Shown: piece after piece, positions 50,764 through 58,592 of the stretch | How the letters are laid out: every line of letters starts with the position of its first letter | Numbering within the stretch: the first letter of the stretch is position 1 | DNA from: SIG459 sp045631645 | Lineage (GTDB): Bacteria; Bacillota; Clostridia; Oscillospirales; Oscillospiraceae | DNA length: 64,000 nucleotides | Reading direction: 5' to 3' | Assembly (NCBI GenBank): GCA_045631645.1 | Contig: JAZQVC010000017.1 | Span: 30,057-94,056, forward strand | Translations under genes and position numbers: made by a program | Notes under the pieces: generated by a model | What the model was told of the DNA's origin: nothing | What the model saw: only the letters and a program-made list of their open reading frames with translations | Database searches by the model: none

Positions 50764-51426
50764 TCAATAGTTCTCTGCGCGGACTTCGAAGTAAGCCTGG
50801 GGATGAGCGCATACGGGGCAGACATCGGGAGCCTTTACGCCCAGTACCATGTGGCCGCAGTTACGGCATTCCCAAAGGGTGAGGCCGCTCTTTTCGAAAA
50901 CTTCCTTAGCTTCCACATTGTGGAGAAGCTTGCGATAGCGCTCTTCGTGGGTCTTCTCAATAGCTGCAACGCCGCGGAACTGTGCTGCCAGATCAAGGAA
51001 GCCTTCCTCTTCGGCATCGGCTGCCATGCGGTCATACATGTCGGTCCACTCATAGTTCTCGCCCTCGGCTGCGTGGAGGAGATTCTCGGCGGTGTTGCCC
51101 AGCTCGCCCAGAGCCTTGAACCAGAGCTTTGCATGCTCTTTCTCGTTTTCTGCAGTCTTCAGGAATATCTCAGCGATCTGCTCGAAACCGGCCTTCTTGG
51201 CCACAGATGCGAAGTAGGTATATTTATTGCGGGCCATGGATTCGCCTGCGAATGCTTCCCAAAGATTCTTCTCGGTCTTGCTGCCGACGAAGGGGGTCTT
51301 CTCTGCTGCAGCGGGAGCTATTTTCTCAAAAAACTCAGCACTCTTCTTGCACTTGGGGCAAGTAAAATCAGCGGTCATGGGACCCTCGTGAACGTAACCA
51401 CAAACTTTGCATTTCCACTTTTCCAT
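50764..51426 (-). CDS. Rubrerythrin with rubredoxin domains at both ends
   Basis: A 220-residue peroxide-scavenging di-iron protein. A rubredoxin-like zinc/iron knuckle is at the N-terminus (CKVCGYVHEG ... CPKC, residues 5-26), followed by the four-helix erythrin domain with GESMARNKYTYFAS and NEKEHAKLWF and EKTHEERY di-iron ligands, then a C-terminal rubredoxin (CRNCGHMVLG ... CPVC, near residues 190-212). Classical rubrerythrins of about 190 residues have only the C-terminal one. A Crp-type site at 51496-51510 lies in activating position upstream. Confidence 0.93.
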   Translation of the reverse strand: MEKWKCKVCGYVHEGPMTADFTCPKCKKSAEFFEKIAPAAAEKTPFVGSKTEKNLWEAFAGESMARNKYTYFASVAKKAGFEQIAEIFLKTAENEKEHAKLWFKALGELGNTAENLLHAAEGENYEWTDMYDRMAADAEEEGFLDLAAQFRGVAAIEKTHEERYRKLLHNVEAKEVFEKSGLTLWECRNCGHMVLGVKAPDVCPVCAHPQAYFEVRAENY

Positions 51427-51468
51427 TATATTTACCTCCGTAATGTTTTTCTTTTTCTTTATGGTTTA

Positions 51469-51510
51469 ATAATACACGATATCAATAGAAGATTCTGTGA
51501 TTTTATCACA
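51469..51510 (-). promoter_or_regulatory. Class II Crp/Fnr-type promoter of rubrerythrin
   Basis: TGTGA-TTTTA-TCACA at 51496-51510 and a -10 box TATTAT (minus strand, 51469-51474) with no -35 box. The site centre is 34 bp from the downstream end of the -10 box, near -41 relative to the expected start. Confidence 0.75.
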
Positions 51511-51605
51511 TAAAGAAATTCAACAATAAAAAGTATATATATTAAAAGAGACAATATACCTTTGGCTCAATTATATTACCACATATTTTTGTTGTCAATT
51601 AGGAT

Positions 51606-51633
51606 TTGACTTATACCTTCATAGTGTTATACT
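51606..51633 (+). promoter_or_regulatory. Promoter of the Crp/Fnr regulator gene
   Basis: TTGACT (51606-51611), 16-base spacer, TATACT (51628-51633) with TG extension. Confidence 0.75.
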
Positions 51634-51657
51634 GAAGACAAAGGGGGCATATGCGAT

Positions 51658-52314
51658 ATGGAATTTAAGAATTATTTCCCCATATGGAACAAACTGAATA
51701 CCGAGCAGCAGGAGAAGATAATGGAGGTTCTTCAACTTCATAAGGTTGAAAAAGGAACTCATATCCATGATTCCGGAGCCGACTGCCTGGGTCTTGTTGT
51801 TATGAAAAGCGGTCAGCTTCGCACCTATATCCTCTCCGAAGACGGGAGAGAAGTGAGCATAAACCGTCTTTTCGAATATGATGTTAGCTTGCTCAGCGCC
51901 TCCTGTGTTATGCCCGACCTGCAACTGAATGTTATGATAGAGGCGGAAAAGGACAGCGAATTCTGGTCAATCCCTGCATGCCTTTTCAAAAACCTCATGG
52001 ACGAATCCGCCGCGGTTTCGGGCTATGCCAACAGCCTTATGAGCAGCAATTTTTCCGAGCTTATGTGGCTTATGGAGCAGATAATGTGGCGCAGCTTCGA
52101 TAAGCGCCTTGCCGCTTTCCTGTTGGAAGAAATTTTGGTGGAAAGCAGCACAGAGCTTAAAATCACCCATGAAAAAATTGCCAACCATCTTGGCACGGCT
52201 CGAGAGGTGGTCACCCGCATGCTCCGCTATTTCCAGAGCGAGGGCATGGTGAAGCTCACAAGAGGCGCTGTTGAAGTGGTTGACGAGAAAAAGTTAAGAT
52301 CCCTTGCGGAATAA
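51658..52314 (+). CDS. Crp/Fnr family transcriptional regulator
   Basis: A 218-residue regulator: cyclic-nucleotide-binding-like beta barrel (residues about 20-130), dimerisation helix and C-terminal winged helix. The recognition helix reads TAREVVTRML near residue 180, preserving the Arg-Glu-x3-Arg residues with which E. coli CRP contacts GTGA. There is no N-terminal Fnr-type Cys cluster; Cys occur near residues 43, 83 and 107. Divergent from rubrerythrin. GTGA-N5-TCAC sites upstream of rubrerythrin, thioredoxin and the SDR gene are its most likely targets (inference). Confidence 0.9.
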   Translation: MEFKNYFPIWNKLNTEQQEKIMEVLQLHKVEKGTHIHDSGADCLGLVVMKSGQLRTYILSEDGREVSINRLFEYDVSLLSASCVMPDLQLNVMIEAEKDSEFWSIPACLFKNLMDESAAVSGYANSLMSSNFSELMWLMEQIMWRSFDKRLAAFLLEEILVESSTELKITHEKIANHLGTAREVVTRMLRYFQSEGMVKLTRGAVEVVDEKKLRSLAE

Positions 52315-52320
52315 ATTATA

Positions 52321-52351
52321 AGTCCCGACAGCGAATGCCGTCGGGACTATT
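52321..52351 (+). terminator. Terminator of the Crp/Fnr gene
   Basis: Stem AGTCCCGAC/GTCGGGACT followed by a short ATTT tail; a weak T-run. Confidence 0.6.
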
Positions 52352-52377
52352 TCGATCAGGCTATGGAGGGAAGATAA

Positions 52378-52836
52378 ATGAATATTAAGCTTGTTGCGAT
52401 CAACGATGAAAACAAAAATGCTGTTTTAGGTCTCTCCATACGGGAGGACCAGCCCTTTTGTGCCACCAATCGCAGATCTTTAGAACAGGCGGAGGAAGCT
52501 AATGCGGAGTGCCCCGATTTGGCGCGTCCCTTTGCCATTTATGCAGATGAAAAGGCGGTGGGTTTTTGCATGTTCGCCTTTGAGCCTGAAGCAGAGGATG
52601 AAGACGATAGATACTGGCTTTGGCGTCTTATGATTGACCAAAACGAACAGAACAAGGGTTATGGTCAGGCGGCTTTGGCAGAAATCATCCGCTATTTTAA
52701 GGATAAGGGCGCAGACAGAATCCTTCTCAGCACAGAGCCTGAAAATGAATGCGGCCTTCACCTCTATCATAAAGCAGGTTTTGCCGAGACGGGCGAAATG
52801 AACGGTGATGAGATAGTCTTGCGGCTGGATCTCTGA
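52378..52836 (+). CDS. GNAT family N-acetyltransferase
   Basis: A 152-residue acetyltransferase of the GNAT fold. The acetyl-CoA-binding loop is QNKGYGQAAL near residue 100 and the C-terminal ENECGLHLYHKAGF is typical. Overall it resembles diamine (spermidine/polyamine) acetyltransferases of the SpeG/BltD kind, but the substrate is not certain. GGAGGG precedes the ATG. It follows the Crp/Fnr gene after a possible terminator. Confidence 0.85.
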   Translation: MNIKLVAINDENKNAVLGLSIREDQPFCATNRRSLEQAEEANAECPDLARPFAIYADEKAVGFCMFAFEPEAEDEDDRYWLWRLMIDQNEQNKGYGQAALAEIIRYFKDKGADRILLSTEPENECGLHLYHKAGFAETGEMNGDEIVLRLDL

Positions 52837-52885
52837 ATTGACCCTTTCTGCCGCAGCAAAAAATGCAGAAATTTTCAGATACACG

Positions 52886-53351
52886 CCTTGCCTCTCCCTA
52901 TGGGAGAGGTGGCCGAGCGAAGCGAGGACGGAGAGGGTAAAATATGACAATACCAAAAGATAACAGCCAATTGGAAAATGCCCGTCGACTTCGCAGAGAA
53001 ATGACACCTCATGAGCGAAAGCTTTGGTATCTCTTTCTCCGCAGATATCCTGTAAAAATTTACAAGCAGCGTATCATCGGCAGCTTTATTGCAGACTTTT
53101 ATTGCGCATCTGCCGGACTGGTTATTGAAATAGACGGCTCTCAGCATTATGAAGCTGTGGAATCGGATTATGATTTCCGGCGCACAAAATTTATGAAAAG
53201 TTTTGGTTTGGAGGTTTTGAGGTTTTCCAACCGCGAGATAGACAGAGAGTTTCGCAGTGTATGTGAGCAAATTGACCGCACTATTCAAGAGAGATTGAAA
53301 AACCCCTCTCAGTCACCTTCGGTGACAGCTCTCCCAAAGGGAGAGCCAAGG
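52886..53351 (+). mobile_element. DUF559 cassette bounded by inverted repeats
   Basis: 24-bp imperfect inverted repeats (20 of 24 matching) at 52886-52909 (CCTTGCCTCTCCCTATGG...) and 53328-53351 (...AAAGGGAGAGCCAAGG) enclose a single DUF559 gene. Each repeat is itself a short hairpin around CTCTCCC/GGGAGAG. The 466-bp unit looks like a small mobile or formerly mobile cassette; no transposase is present. Confidence 0.65.
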
Positions 53352-53354
53352 TAG
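52944..53354 (+). CDS. DUF559 endonuclease-like protein
   Basis: A 136-residue protein of the DUF559 family, which shares the restriction-endonuclease-like fold with very-short-patch repair nucleases. Visible are RREMTPHERKLWYLFLR, the core DFYCASAGLVIEIDGSQH with conserved acidic residues near 50-60, and VLRFSNREI. The last 16 residues (from about PSQSPSVTALPKGEPR) are read from the downstream inverted repeat, so the original protein probably ended earlier or uses the repeat for its stop. Function unknown. Confidence 0.82.
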   Translation: MTIPKDNSQLENARRLRREMTPHERKLWYLFLRRYPVKIYKQRIIGSFIADFYCASAGLVIEIDGSQHYEAVESDYDFRRTKFMKSFGLEVLRFSNREIDREFRSVCEQIDRTIQERLKNPSQSPSVTALPKGEPR

Positions 53355-53378
53355 GTGCGGATGAGCATACAGAAAAAA

Positions 53379-53416
53379 ACGGAGCGTATCGACACCGGTA
53401 CGCTCCGTCTTTTTGC
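53379..53416 (-). terminator. Terminator of the CoA-disulfide reductase gene
   Basis: Stem ACGGAGCGTA/TACGCTCCGT with A and T runs. Confidence 0.85.
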
Positions 53417-53422
53417 TATTTT

Positions 53423-55114
53423 TTATGCGTCCATGCCGCAGGGGCTGGCTTTTTCGGTGAGACGAAGGTCGGTCTTGACGGCGTTGAAGAAACGGTAACC
53501 GCCGGAGAAGTTATAGGCTTCATAGCCTTCGCCTTCCAGAATTCTGCACGCAATGTAGCTGCGTATGCCGCTTTGGCACATAACAAAGATCTTCTTGCCC
53601 TTTTCCACTTCGCCTATGCGCTCTCTGAGATCGTCAACGGGAATGTTGATAAATCCCTCTGCGTGGCCTGCCGCATACTCGCGGGGAGTGCGGGTGTCCA
53701 GAAGGATGACGCTGCCGTCTCTGGGCAGATTGGGTTCATCTTCCACAAACCACTGCTTCAGTACGCCCTTTTCAATGTTATCCGCCATAAAGCCCGCCAT
53801 GTTCACGGGGTCTTTTGCGGAGGAATAGGGGGGAGCATAGGCCAGATCAAGCTCTCTGAGATCGTTGGCCTTGATGCCTGCATGGATGGCGGTTGCGATA
53901 ACATCAATGCGCTTGTCAACACCTTCATAGCCCACAATCTGCGCACCGAGGATGCGATAGCTACCCTTTTCGAAGACAAGCTTAACGGTCATCACCTTGC
54001 CGCCGGGATAATAGCCTGCGTGGCTCATGGGAGAGAGGATAACCTTGTCGGTGTCGAAGCCTGCGGCCTTTGCGCCTACCTCGTTGAGACCTGTGCAGGC
54101 GGCGGTGAGGGAGAAGAACTTAAGAACGCTGCTGCCCTGGCTGCCCATATAGCGGCTGTCGCCGCCGCAGATATTGTCGGCAACAATGCGTCCCTGCTTG
54201 TTGGCGGGACCTGCAAGGGAGAGGAGAACATCTTTGCCGCTGACTGCATGGCGCACCTGCACAGCATCGCCAACTGCGTATATATCCGCAACGGAGCTTT
54301 CCATGCGATCATTGACAATTATGCTGCCGCGCATACCAAGCTCAAGACCTGCGGTCTTGGCAAGGGCGGTATCGGGAGTTACGCCTATGGCCATAACAAC
54401 CATGTCCGCTGCGATGGAGGGAGCATCCTCTATGAGAACCTTGATGCCATTTTCTGCCTCTTCGAAGCCCTGAACTCCTGCCCCGAGGAGGAGGTTTATG
54501 CCCTGAGCGCGTGCTTCACCGTGGATGAAGGAGACCATATCTCTGTCAAAGGGACTCATAAGCTGCTTCAGGCGCTCAACAATGGTGACCTCAAGCCCCA
54601 ACTCGCGGAGGTTTTCCGCCATTTCCATTCCGATGAAGCCGCCGCCCACGACAACCGCGCTGCGGGGAGAAGCGCTGTCAACGAAATCCTTTATGCGGAA
54701 GGTGTCCTCAACGGTGCGGAGGGTGAAAATGCGGGAATTATCCACACCAGGGATGGGGGGAATGGTGGATTTTGCGCCGGGGGAGAGAATGAGCTTGTCA
54801 TAGCTCTCGGAAAATTCTTCGCCGCTTTCAAGATTTTTTACCTTAACGGTTTTTGTGGCGGCGTCTATATCAATAACTTCGTGGTGTACACGCATGTCAA
54901 CGCGGAAACGGCTGAAAAAGCTCTCGGGAGTCTGCAAAGTGAGATCCTCAGGATCCTCGATGGCTCCGCCTATGTAATAGGGCAGACCGCAGTTGGCGTA
55001 AGATATATATCCTGTGCGCTCAAAAACAATGATTTCTGCCTTTTCGTCCAGTCTGCGAAGTCTTGCAGCGGCGCTTGCTCCGCCTGCTACGCCGCCGACG
55101 ATTATAACTTTCAT
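53423..55114 (-). CDS. CoA-disulfide reductase with rhodanese domain (CoADR-Rhd / NADH oxidase family)
   Basis: A 563-residue FAD-dependent pyridine nucleotide-disulfide oxidoreductase fused to a rhodanese domain. FAD site VIIVGGVAGGASAAARLRRL (start of protein), active Cys in SYANCGLPYYIGG near residue 43, NADH site VVVGGGFIGMEMAENL near residue 155 and a C-terminal rhodanese (from about 455) with active Cys in CQSGIRS. Homologues reduce CoA disulfides, persulfides or polysulfides. The ATG at 55114 has AAAGGTGG upstream; a GTG at 55126 overlaps that site. Confidence 0.9.
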   Translation of the reverse strand: MKVIIVGGVAGGASAAARLRRLDEKAEIIVFERTGYISYANCGLPYYIGGAIEDPEDLTLQTPESFFSRFRVDMRVHHEVIDIDAATKTVKVKNLESGEEFSESYDKLILSPGAKSTIPPIPGVDNSRIFTLRTVEDTFRIKDFVDSASPRSAVVVGGGFIGMEMAENLRELGLEVTIVERLKQLMSPFDRDMVSFIHGEARAQGINLLLGAGVQGFEEAENGIKVLIEDAPSIAADMVVMAIGVTPDTALAKTAGLELGMRGSIIVNDRMESSVADIYAVGDAVQVRHAVSGKDVLLSLAGPANKQGRIVADNICGGDSRYMGSQGSSVLKFFSLTAACTGLNEVGAKAAGFDTDKVILSPMSHAGYYPGGKVMTVKLVFEKGSYRILGAQIVGYEGVDKRIDVIATAIHAGIKANDLRELDLAYAPPYSSAKDPVNMAGFMADNIEKGVLKQWFVEDEPNLPRDGSVILLDTRTPREYAAGHAEGFINIPVDDLRERIGEVEKGKKIFVMCQSGIRSYIACRILEGEGYEAYNFSGGYRFFNAVKTDLRLTEKASPCGMDA

Positions 55115-55192
55115 ATTCTTGTCCACCTTTCCTGAAAAAGAAAAAAGATTACCCTTATATTCTCTGTCAGAAAGCTACCGTTGTCAATAGTA

Positions 55193-55226
55193 AAGATGGC
55201 GCGAAGAGTGTGCTCGCGCCATCTTA
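55193..55226 (-). terminator. Terminator of thioredoxin gene
   Basis: Perfect 12-bp stem AAGATGGCGCGA/TCGCGCCATCTT with a 9-base loop and short T-run. Confidence 0.75.
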
Positions 55227-55241
55227 AATATATATTTGAGT

Positions 55242-55550
55242 TTAATTGAGCATTTCCAGAATCTGGGTTTTGGGTCTTGCGCCGCTGGCTTTTTTGACAA
55301 CCTTGCCCTCACGCATCACCATAAGGGTGGGGATACTCATAACTCTGTATTCTCTTGCAAGCTCGGGCTCTTCGTCAATGTTGACCTTCACAACCTTTAT
55401 GTCCTCCCGCTCGCGGGCAATTTCGTCAATAAGAGGGACAACCGCACGGCAAGGGCCGCACCAGGGAGCCCAGAAGTCCAGAAGGACGGGTCTTTCGGAT
55501 TCGATAACTTCGCTGTGGAAATTGGCTTTGTTGATATTCAGTGCAGACAT
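55242..55550 (-). CDS. Thioredoxin
   Basis: A 102-residue thioredoxin with the active site FWAPWCGPCR near residue 28 and the cis-proline segment MSIPTLMVM near residue 73. It supplies reducing power for disulfide reduction in the cytoplasm; no thioredoxin reductase is adjacent. The ATG at 55550 follows AAGGAGGA; the longer frame would cover its promoter. The upstream Crp-type site at 55612-55624 sits at about -41, and the gene is divergent from the PadR module. Confidence 0.92.
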   Translation of the reverse strand: MSALNINKANFHSEVIESERPVLLDFWAPWCGPCRAVVPLIDEIAREREDIKVVKVNIDEEPELAREYRVMSIPTLMVMREGKVVKKASGARPKTQILEMLN

Positions 55551-55583
55551 ATTCAAGTCCTCCTTTGTTTTATTTTCATCCTT

Positions 55584-55624
55584 AGTATACCCGCAAAAGT
55601 ATGGCTTTTCCGTGACAAAATCAC
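55584..55624 (-). promoter_or_regulatory. Class II Crp/Fnr-type promoter of thioredoxin
   Basis: GTGA-CAAAA-TCAC at 55612-55624 and a -10 box TATACT (minus, 55584-55589) without a -35 box; centre to -10 end is 34 bp, the same as at the rubrerythrin and SDR promoters. Confidence 0.75.
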
Positions 55625-55646
55625 CCATTTCAAATAAAAAAGCATA

Positions 55647-55678
55647 TTGACAAACTACATACTTCGTGTTACGATGTA
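55647..55678 (+). promoter_or_regulatory. Promoter and possible operator of the PadR operon
   Basis: TTGACA (55647-55652), 17-base spacer, TACGAT (55670-55675) with TG extension. An inverted repeat TACAT (55656-55660) / ATGTA (55674-55678) spans the spacer and -10 box and could be the PadR operator. Confidence 0.65.
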
Positions 55679-55699
55679 TTACACAAAAGGAGGTATTGT

Positions 55700-56017
55700 A
55701 TGGATATTCAGCTTAAGCGCGGACTTCTGGATGTATGCGTCTTGGCGGCTATCAAGGACGGGGAGTCCTATGGCTACAAGATAATCAAGGATGTTGCGCC
55801 TTATACAAAGCTTTCCGAATCCACCTTGTATACCATTCTCAAGCGCCTTGAGGGTGCAAAGATGCTGACGGTGCGCTCTGCCGAGCATGAGGGCAGACTG
55901 CGAAAATATTACCGCATTACCGATGAGGGTCTTGCGCGAATAGAGGATTTCAAAAAAGACTGGAAGGAAATCGAGTCCATATACCGTTTTGTTACAAAGG
56001 AGGATGGAAATGACTAA
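55700..56017 (+). CDS. PadR family transcriptional regulator
   Basis: A 105-residue winged-helix repressor of the short PadR class. Key segments are LLDVCVLAAIKDGESYGYKI, LSESTLYTILKRLE (recognition helix, near residues 38-52) and RKYYRITDEG (wing). AAAGGAGG precedes the ATG. It heads an operon with a DUF1700 membrane protein and a DUF4097 protein, a common arrangement in which PadR controls the envelope-associated pair. The next gene overlaps its stop by eight bases. Confidence 0.92.
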   Translation: MDIQLKRGLLDVCVLAAIKDGESYGYKIIKDVAPYTKLSESTLYTILKRLEGAKMLTVRSAEHEGRLRKYYRITDEGLARIEDFKKDWKEIESIYRFVTKEDGND

Positions 56018-56597
56018 GGAAAAGTTTATTGAGCTTTTGCGCAAAGGTCTCTCCCCTCTTCCTAAGGAGGAAAGAGACGAGCGCCTCACCTTTTATAGCG
56101 AGATGATAGATGACCGCGTTGAAGAAGGTCTTTCCGAGGAAGAGGCCGTTGCCCTTGTGGGAAGTGTTGAGGAAATAGCTAAGCAGATATTGGCTGAAAG
56201 CAATATCGAGCCTAAAAGCAAATCCCGCCGCCGTTTCAGAGCATGGGAAATCGTGCTTTTGGTGCTGGGCAGTCCTCTTTGGATTGCGCTCCTCGGTGCA
56301 GCATTTGCCGTTGTGGTTTCTCTTTTGGCGGCTCTTTGGTCTGCGATAGTGTCTTTCTGGGCGGCATTCGCCTCCATCGCGGCTTCGGCCTTCGGTGTGC
56401 TTGCAGGCGGAGTGGTGTTTGCCGCCACGAGTAACGGAATTATCTCCGTGGTCATGCTCGGCGCAGCCATGGTGTGCGCGGGTCTTGCCATATTTGCCTT
56501 CTTCGGCTGCGTGGCCGCAACAAAGGGCGCTGCATTTTTGAGCAAGTGGACAGTTGTCGGCATAGTGAGATTTTTTAAGAGAAAGGGGGAGGCATAA
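56010..56597 (+). CDS. DUF1700 (HAAS) membrane protein
   Basis: A 195-residue protein with an N-terminal helical domain typical of DUF1700/HAAS (MTKEKFIELLRKGLSPLPKE, ERLTFYSEMIDDRVEEGLSEEEAV) and about four membrane segments from residue 85. In Bacillota such proteins often follow a PadR repressor and take part in envelope-linked signalling, though the mechanism is unclear. The ATG at 56010 has AAAGGAGG at good distance; an upstream start would need to lie inside padR. The stop is directly followed by the DUF4097 start. Confidence 0.88.
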   Translation: MTKEKFIELLRKGLSPLPKEERDERLTFYSEMIDDRVEEGLSEEEAVALVGSVEEIAKQILAESNIEPKSKSRRRFRAWEIVLLVLGSPLWIALLGAAFAVVVSLLAALWSAIVSFWAAFASIAASAFGVLAGGVVFAATSNGIISVVMLGAAMVCAGLAIFAFFGCVAATKGAAFLSKWTVVGIVRFFKRKGEA

Positions 56598-57572
56598 ATG
56601 AAAAAAGCTGCAAAGATATGGCTTATCGTGGCCGCCGCCCTCGTACTGTGCGGAGCTATACTTTTCACCTGCGCTATGGCGGGCTTAAACTGGGATTTTA
56701 ATAATCTTGCAACAGAAAGCTACGAGACAAAGGTTTATGAATTTAATGAAGCTCTTGAGGATATTTCTGTAATTACAGACACCGCCGATGTGGAAATAGT
56801 AGCTTCAAAGGAAAACGAGATAAAAGTTATCTGCTATGAGAGCAGCAAAGAGCCCCACAGCGTTTCCCTCGTGGATGGTGTTCTGACAGTTAAGTACAGT
56901 GACGACAGACAGCTGCCGGATTTTATCGGCATTGTTGACGACAGTCCTAAAATAACAATTTATCTCCCTCAGGGCACATGGGGCAACTATGGAGCGCTCA
57001 GCGTCAAAACAAGCACCGGCGACATGCTTATCCATTCCGGTCTGGGCTTTGAGGCAATGAACATCGAAGCAAGCACTGCGGATATTGATAATCGCGCCGA
57101 TGTATTCGGCAGCATGAAAATAAAAACGGGCACCGGCGATATCGAAATTGAGGGTGTGTATGCCGAAACTATGGATCTTTCCGTAACTACCGGAGATATT
57201 AGCCTTGAGAATGTGGAATGCGAAGATGAGCTGAGCCATCGCGTTGGCACAGGAAAAATGGAAATGGTAAATGTCAGCTGTAAAACCTTCATTTCCAAGG
57301 GTACTACCGGCGATATTTTCATGGATGAGCTGAAGGCATATATGCAGATGAACGTTGAGAGAACCACCGGAGATGTGACTTTCCGCTCCTGCGAAAGCCC
57401 CATCGTTCGCATAGATACCGATACGGGTGATGTCTTCGGCTCCTTCACAAGCGATATGATATTTAATGTAAGTACAAACACGGGAGATGTGAATGTTCCT
57501 CAAAGCGCTTCAGGCGGAGAGTGTTATATAAAGACCAACACCGGCGATATCAAGATAGAAATAAAAGATTAA
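56598..57572 (+). CDS. DUF4097 beta-helix-like protein
   Basis: A 324-residue protein with a single N-terminal membrane segment (residues 7-30) and an extracytoplasmic domain made of repeated turns carrying TGD motifs (TSTGDM, GTGDIEI, TTGDISL, TTGDIF, TTGDVTF, DTGDVF, NTGDVN, NTGDIKI), at least eight of them, spaced about 20 residues apart. This is the DUF4097/adhesin-like beta-helix. It is the last gene of the PadR operon, ending before a strong terminator. No catalytic motif is seen. Confidence 0.9.
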   Translation: MKKAAKIWLIVAAALVLCGAILFTCAMAGLNWDFNNLATESYETKVYEFNEALEDISVITDTADVEIVASKENEIKVICYESSKEPHSVSLVDGVLTVKYSDDRQLPDFIGIVDDSPKITIYLPQGTWGNYGALSVKTSTGDMLIHSGLGFEAMNIEASTADIDNRADVFGSMKIKTGTGDIEIEGVYAETMDLSVTTGDISLENVECEDELSHRVGTGKMEMVNVSCKTFISKGTTGDIFMDELKAYMQMNVERTTGDVTFRSCESPIVRIDTDTGDVFGSFTSDMIFNVSTNTGDVNVPQSASGGECYIKTNTGDIKIEIKD

Positions 57573-57586
57573 AAGCCTGAATATGT

Positions 57587-57628
57587 AAAAAATCCGCGGT
57601 CCGCAAAAGGCGAACCGCGGATTTTTAA
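57587..57628. terminator. Bidirectional terminator
   Basis: Stem AAAATCCGCGGT/ACCGCGGATTTTT between convergent genes. Confidence 0.88.
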
Positions 57629-57639
57629 TTATATCTTTT

Positions 57640-58386
57640 TTAGCTTCTTGCCATTCCGTCCACACTGAGGACAACGCCGGTGATATAGGCGGCCTCGTCG
57701 GAGGCGAGGAACACGAAGGCGTTGGCAATATCCTCGGGCTGACCCAGACGGCGGAGGGGAATCTGGGCGATGAGAGGCTCAATCACCTCTTTGGGAACGG
57801 CTCTCATCATATCGGTTTCGGTGATGCCGGGGGCAACAGCGTTGACGCGTATGCCCTTGGGGCCAAGCTCGCGGGCAAGGGAGAGGGTGAAGCCGTTAAC
57901 GGCGAACTTGGATGCGGGATAGGCAAAGCCGGCGGGCTGACCATATTTGCTCACCATGGAGGAGGTGGAGAGGATCACGCCCTCGCCCTGTGCTGTCATA
58001 TAGTCCACGACGGCGCGGGTGGCATTGAAAACGCCTTTGACATTCAGATCCATCACCTTGTCATAGAGCTCCTCGGTGTAATTGGAAAAAGGAGTGCTTT
58101 CGGAAACGCCTGCATTATTAACGAGGATGTCGATGCGTCCGTATTTTTCGTTGATGGCTGCAAAAGCTTCCTTGAGGGAGTCAAGGCTGCCCAAATCGGG
58201 AGCAATGCCCTCAATCTTTGCGTCGGGATAAGCAGCCCTGAGCTTGTCGGCAGATCTTTCAGCGGAGCCAAGGGAGCTTGCAGTTATGATAACGGAGGCG
58301 CCTTCTTCAAGAAATCTTGCGGCTGTTGCATAGCCTATGCCGCGGCTTCCTCCTGTGATGATAGCAACTTTGTTTTTAAGTCTCAT
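57640..58386 (-). CDS. Short-chain dehydrogenase/reductase (FabG-like or BaiA-like)
   Basis: A 248-residue classical SDR. Cofactor motif GGSRGIG near residue 12, NNAG near residue 92, catalytic Ser in STSSM and YPASK near residue 157. The Asp-free Arg/Ser region after beta-2 leaves NADPH or NADH open. The sequence is compatible with 3-oxoacyl-ACP reductase, but the pattern YPDAKIEGIAPDL and IRVNAVAPGITETDM also recalls BaiA-type bile acid 3-dehydrogenases as I remember them. A Crp-type site lies at -41. Confidence 0.85.
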   Translation of the reverse strand: MRLKNKVAIITGGSRGIGYATAARFLEEGASVIITASSLGSAERSADKLRAAYPDAKIEGIAPDLGSLDSLKEAFAAINEKYGRIDILVNNAGVSESTPFSNYTEELYDKVMDLNVKGVFNATRAVVDYMTAQGEGVILSTSSMVSKYGQPAGFAYPASKFAVNGFTLSLARELGPKGIRVNAVAPGITETDMMRAVPKEVIEPLIAQIPLRRLGQPEDIANAFVFLASDEAAYITGVVLSVDGMARS

Positions 58387-58419
58387 GTTGGGTCCTCCTT
58401 TTATGTTTTTTGTATTATT

Positions 58420-58460
58420 AATATACCCTCTGCCTAAGAAATTTTCCGTGATAAAATCAC
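58420..58460 (-). promoter_or_regulatory. Class II Crp/Fnr-type promoter of the SDR gene
   Basis: GTGA-TAAAA-TCAC at 58448-58460 and a -10 box TATATT (minus, 58420-58425), no -35 box, 34 bp from site centre to -10 end. Confidence 0.75.
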
Positions 58461-58526
58461 ATATTTATTCTAAATTATAAATGAAAAAATATCCACAAAA
58501 AGTTTGCCTTGCGGCTTTCGCGGCTA

Positions 58527-58554
58527 TTGACAGAGGGGGAAGAGAGGGTATACT
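58527..58554 (+). promoter_or_regulatory. Promoter of the ZIP-dus genes
   Basis: TTGACA (58527-58532), 16-base spacer, TATACT (58549-58554). Confidence 0.8.
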
Positions 58555-58592
58555 TATAAACAACAGATAATAATTTTTGGGAGAATAAAGAT

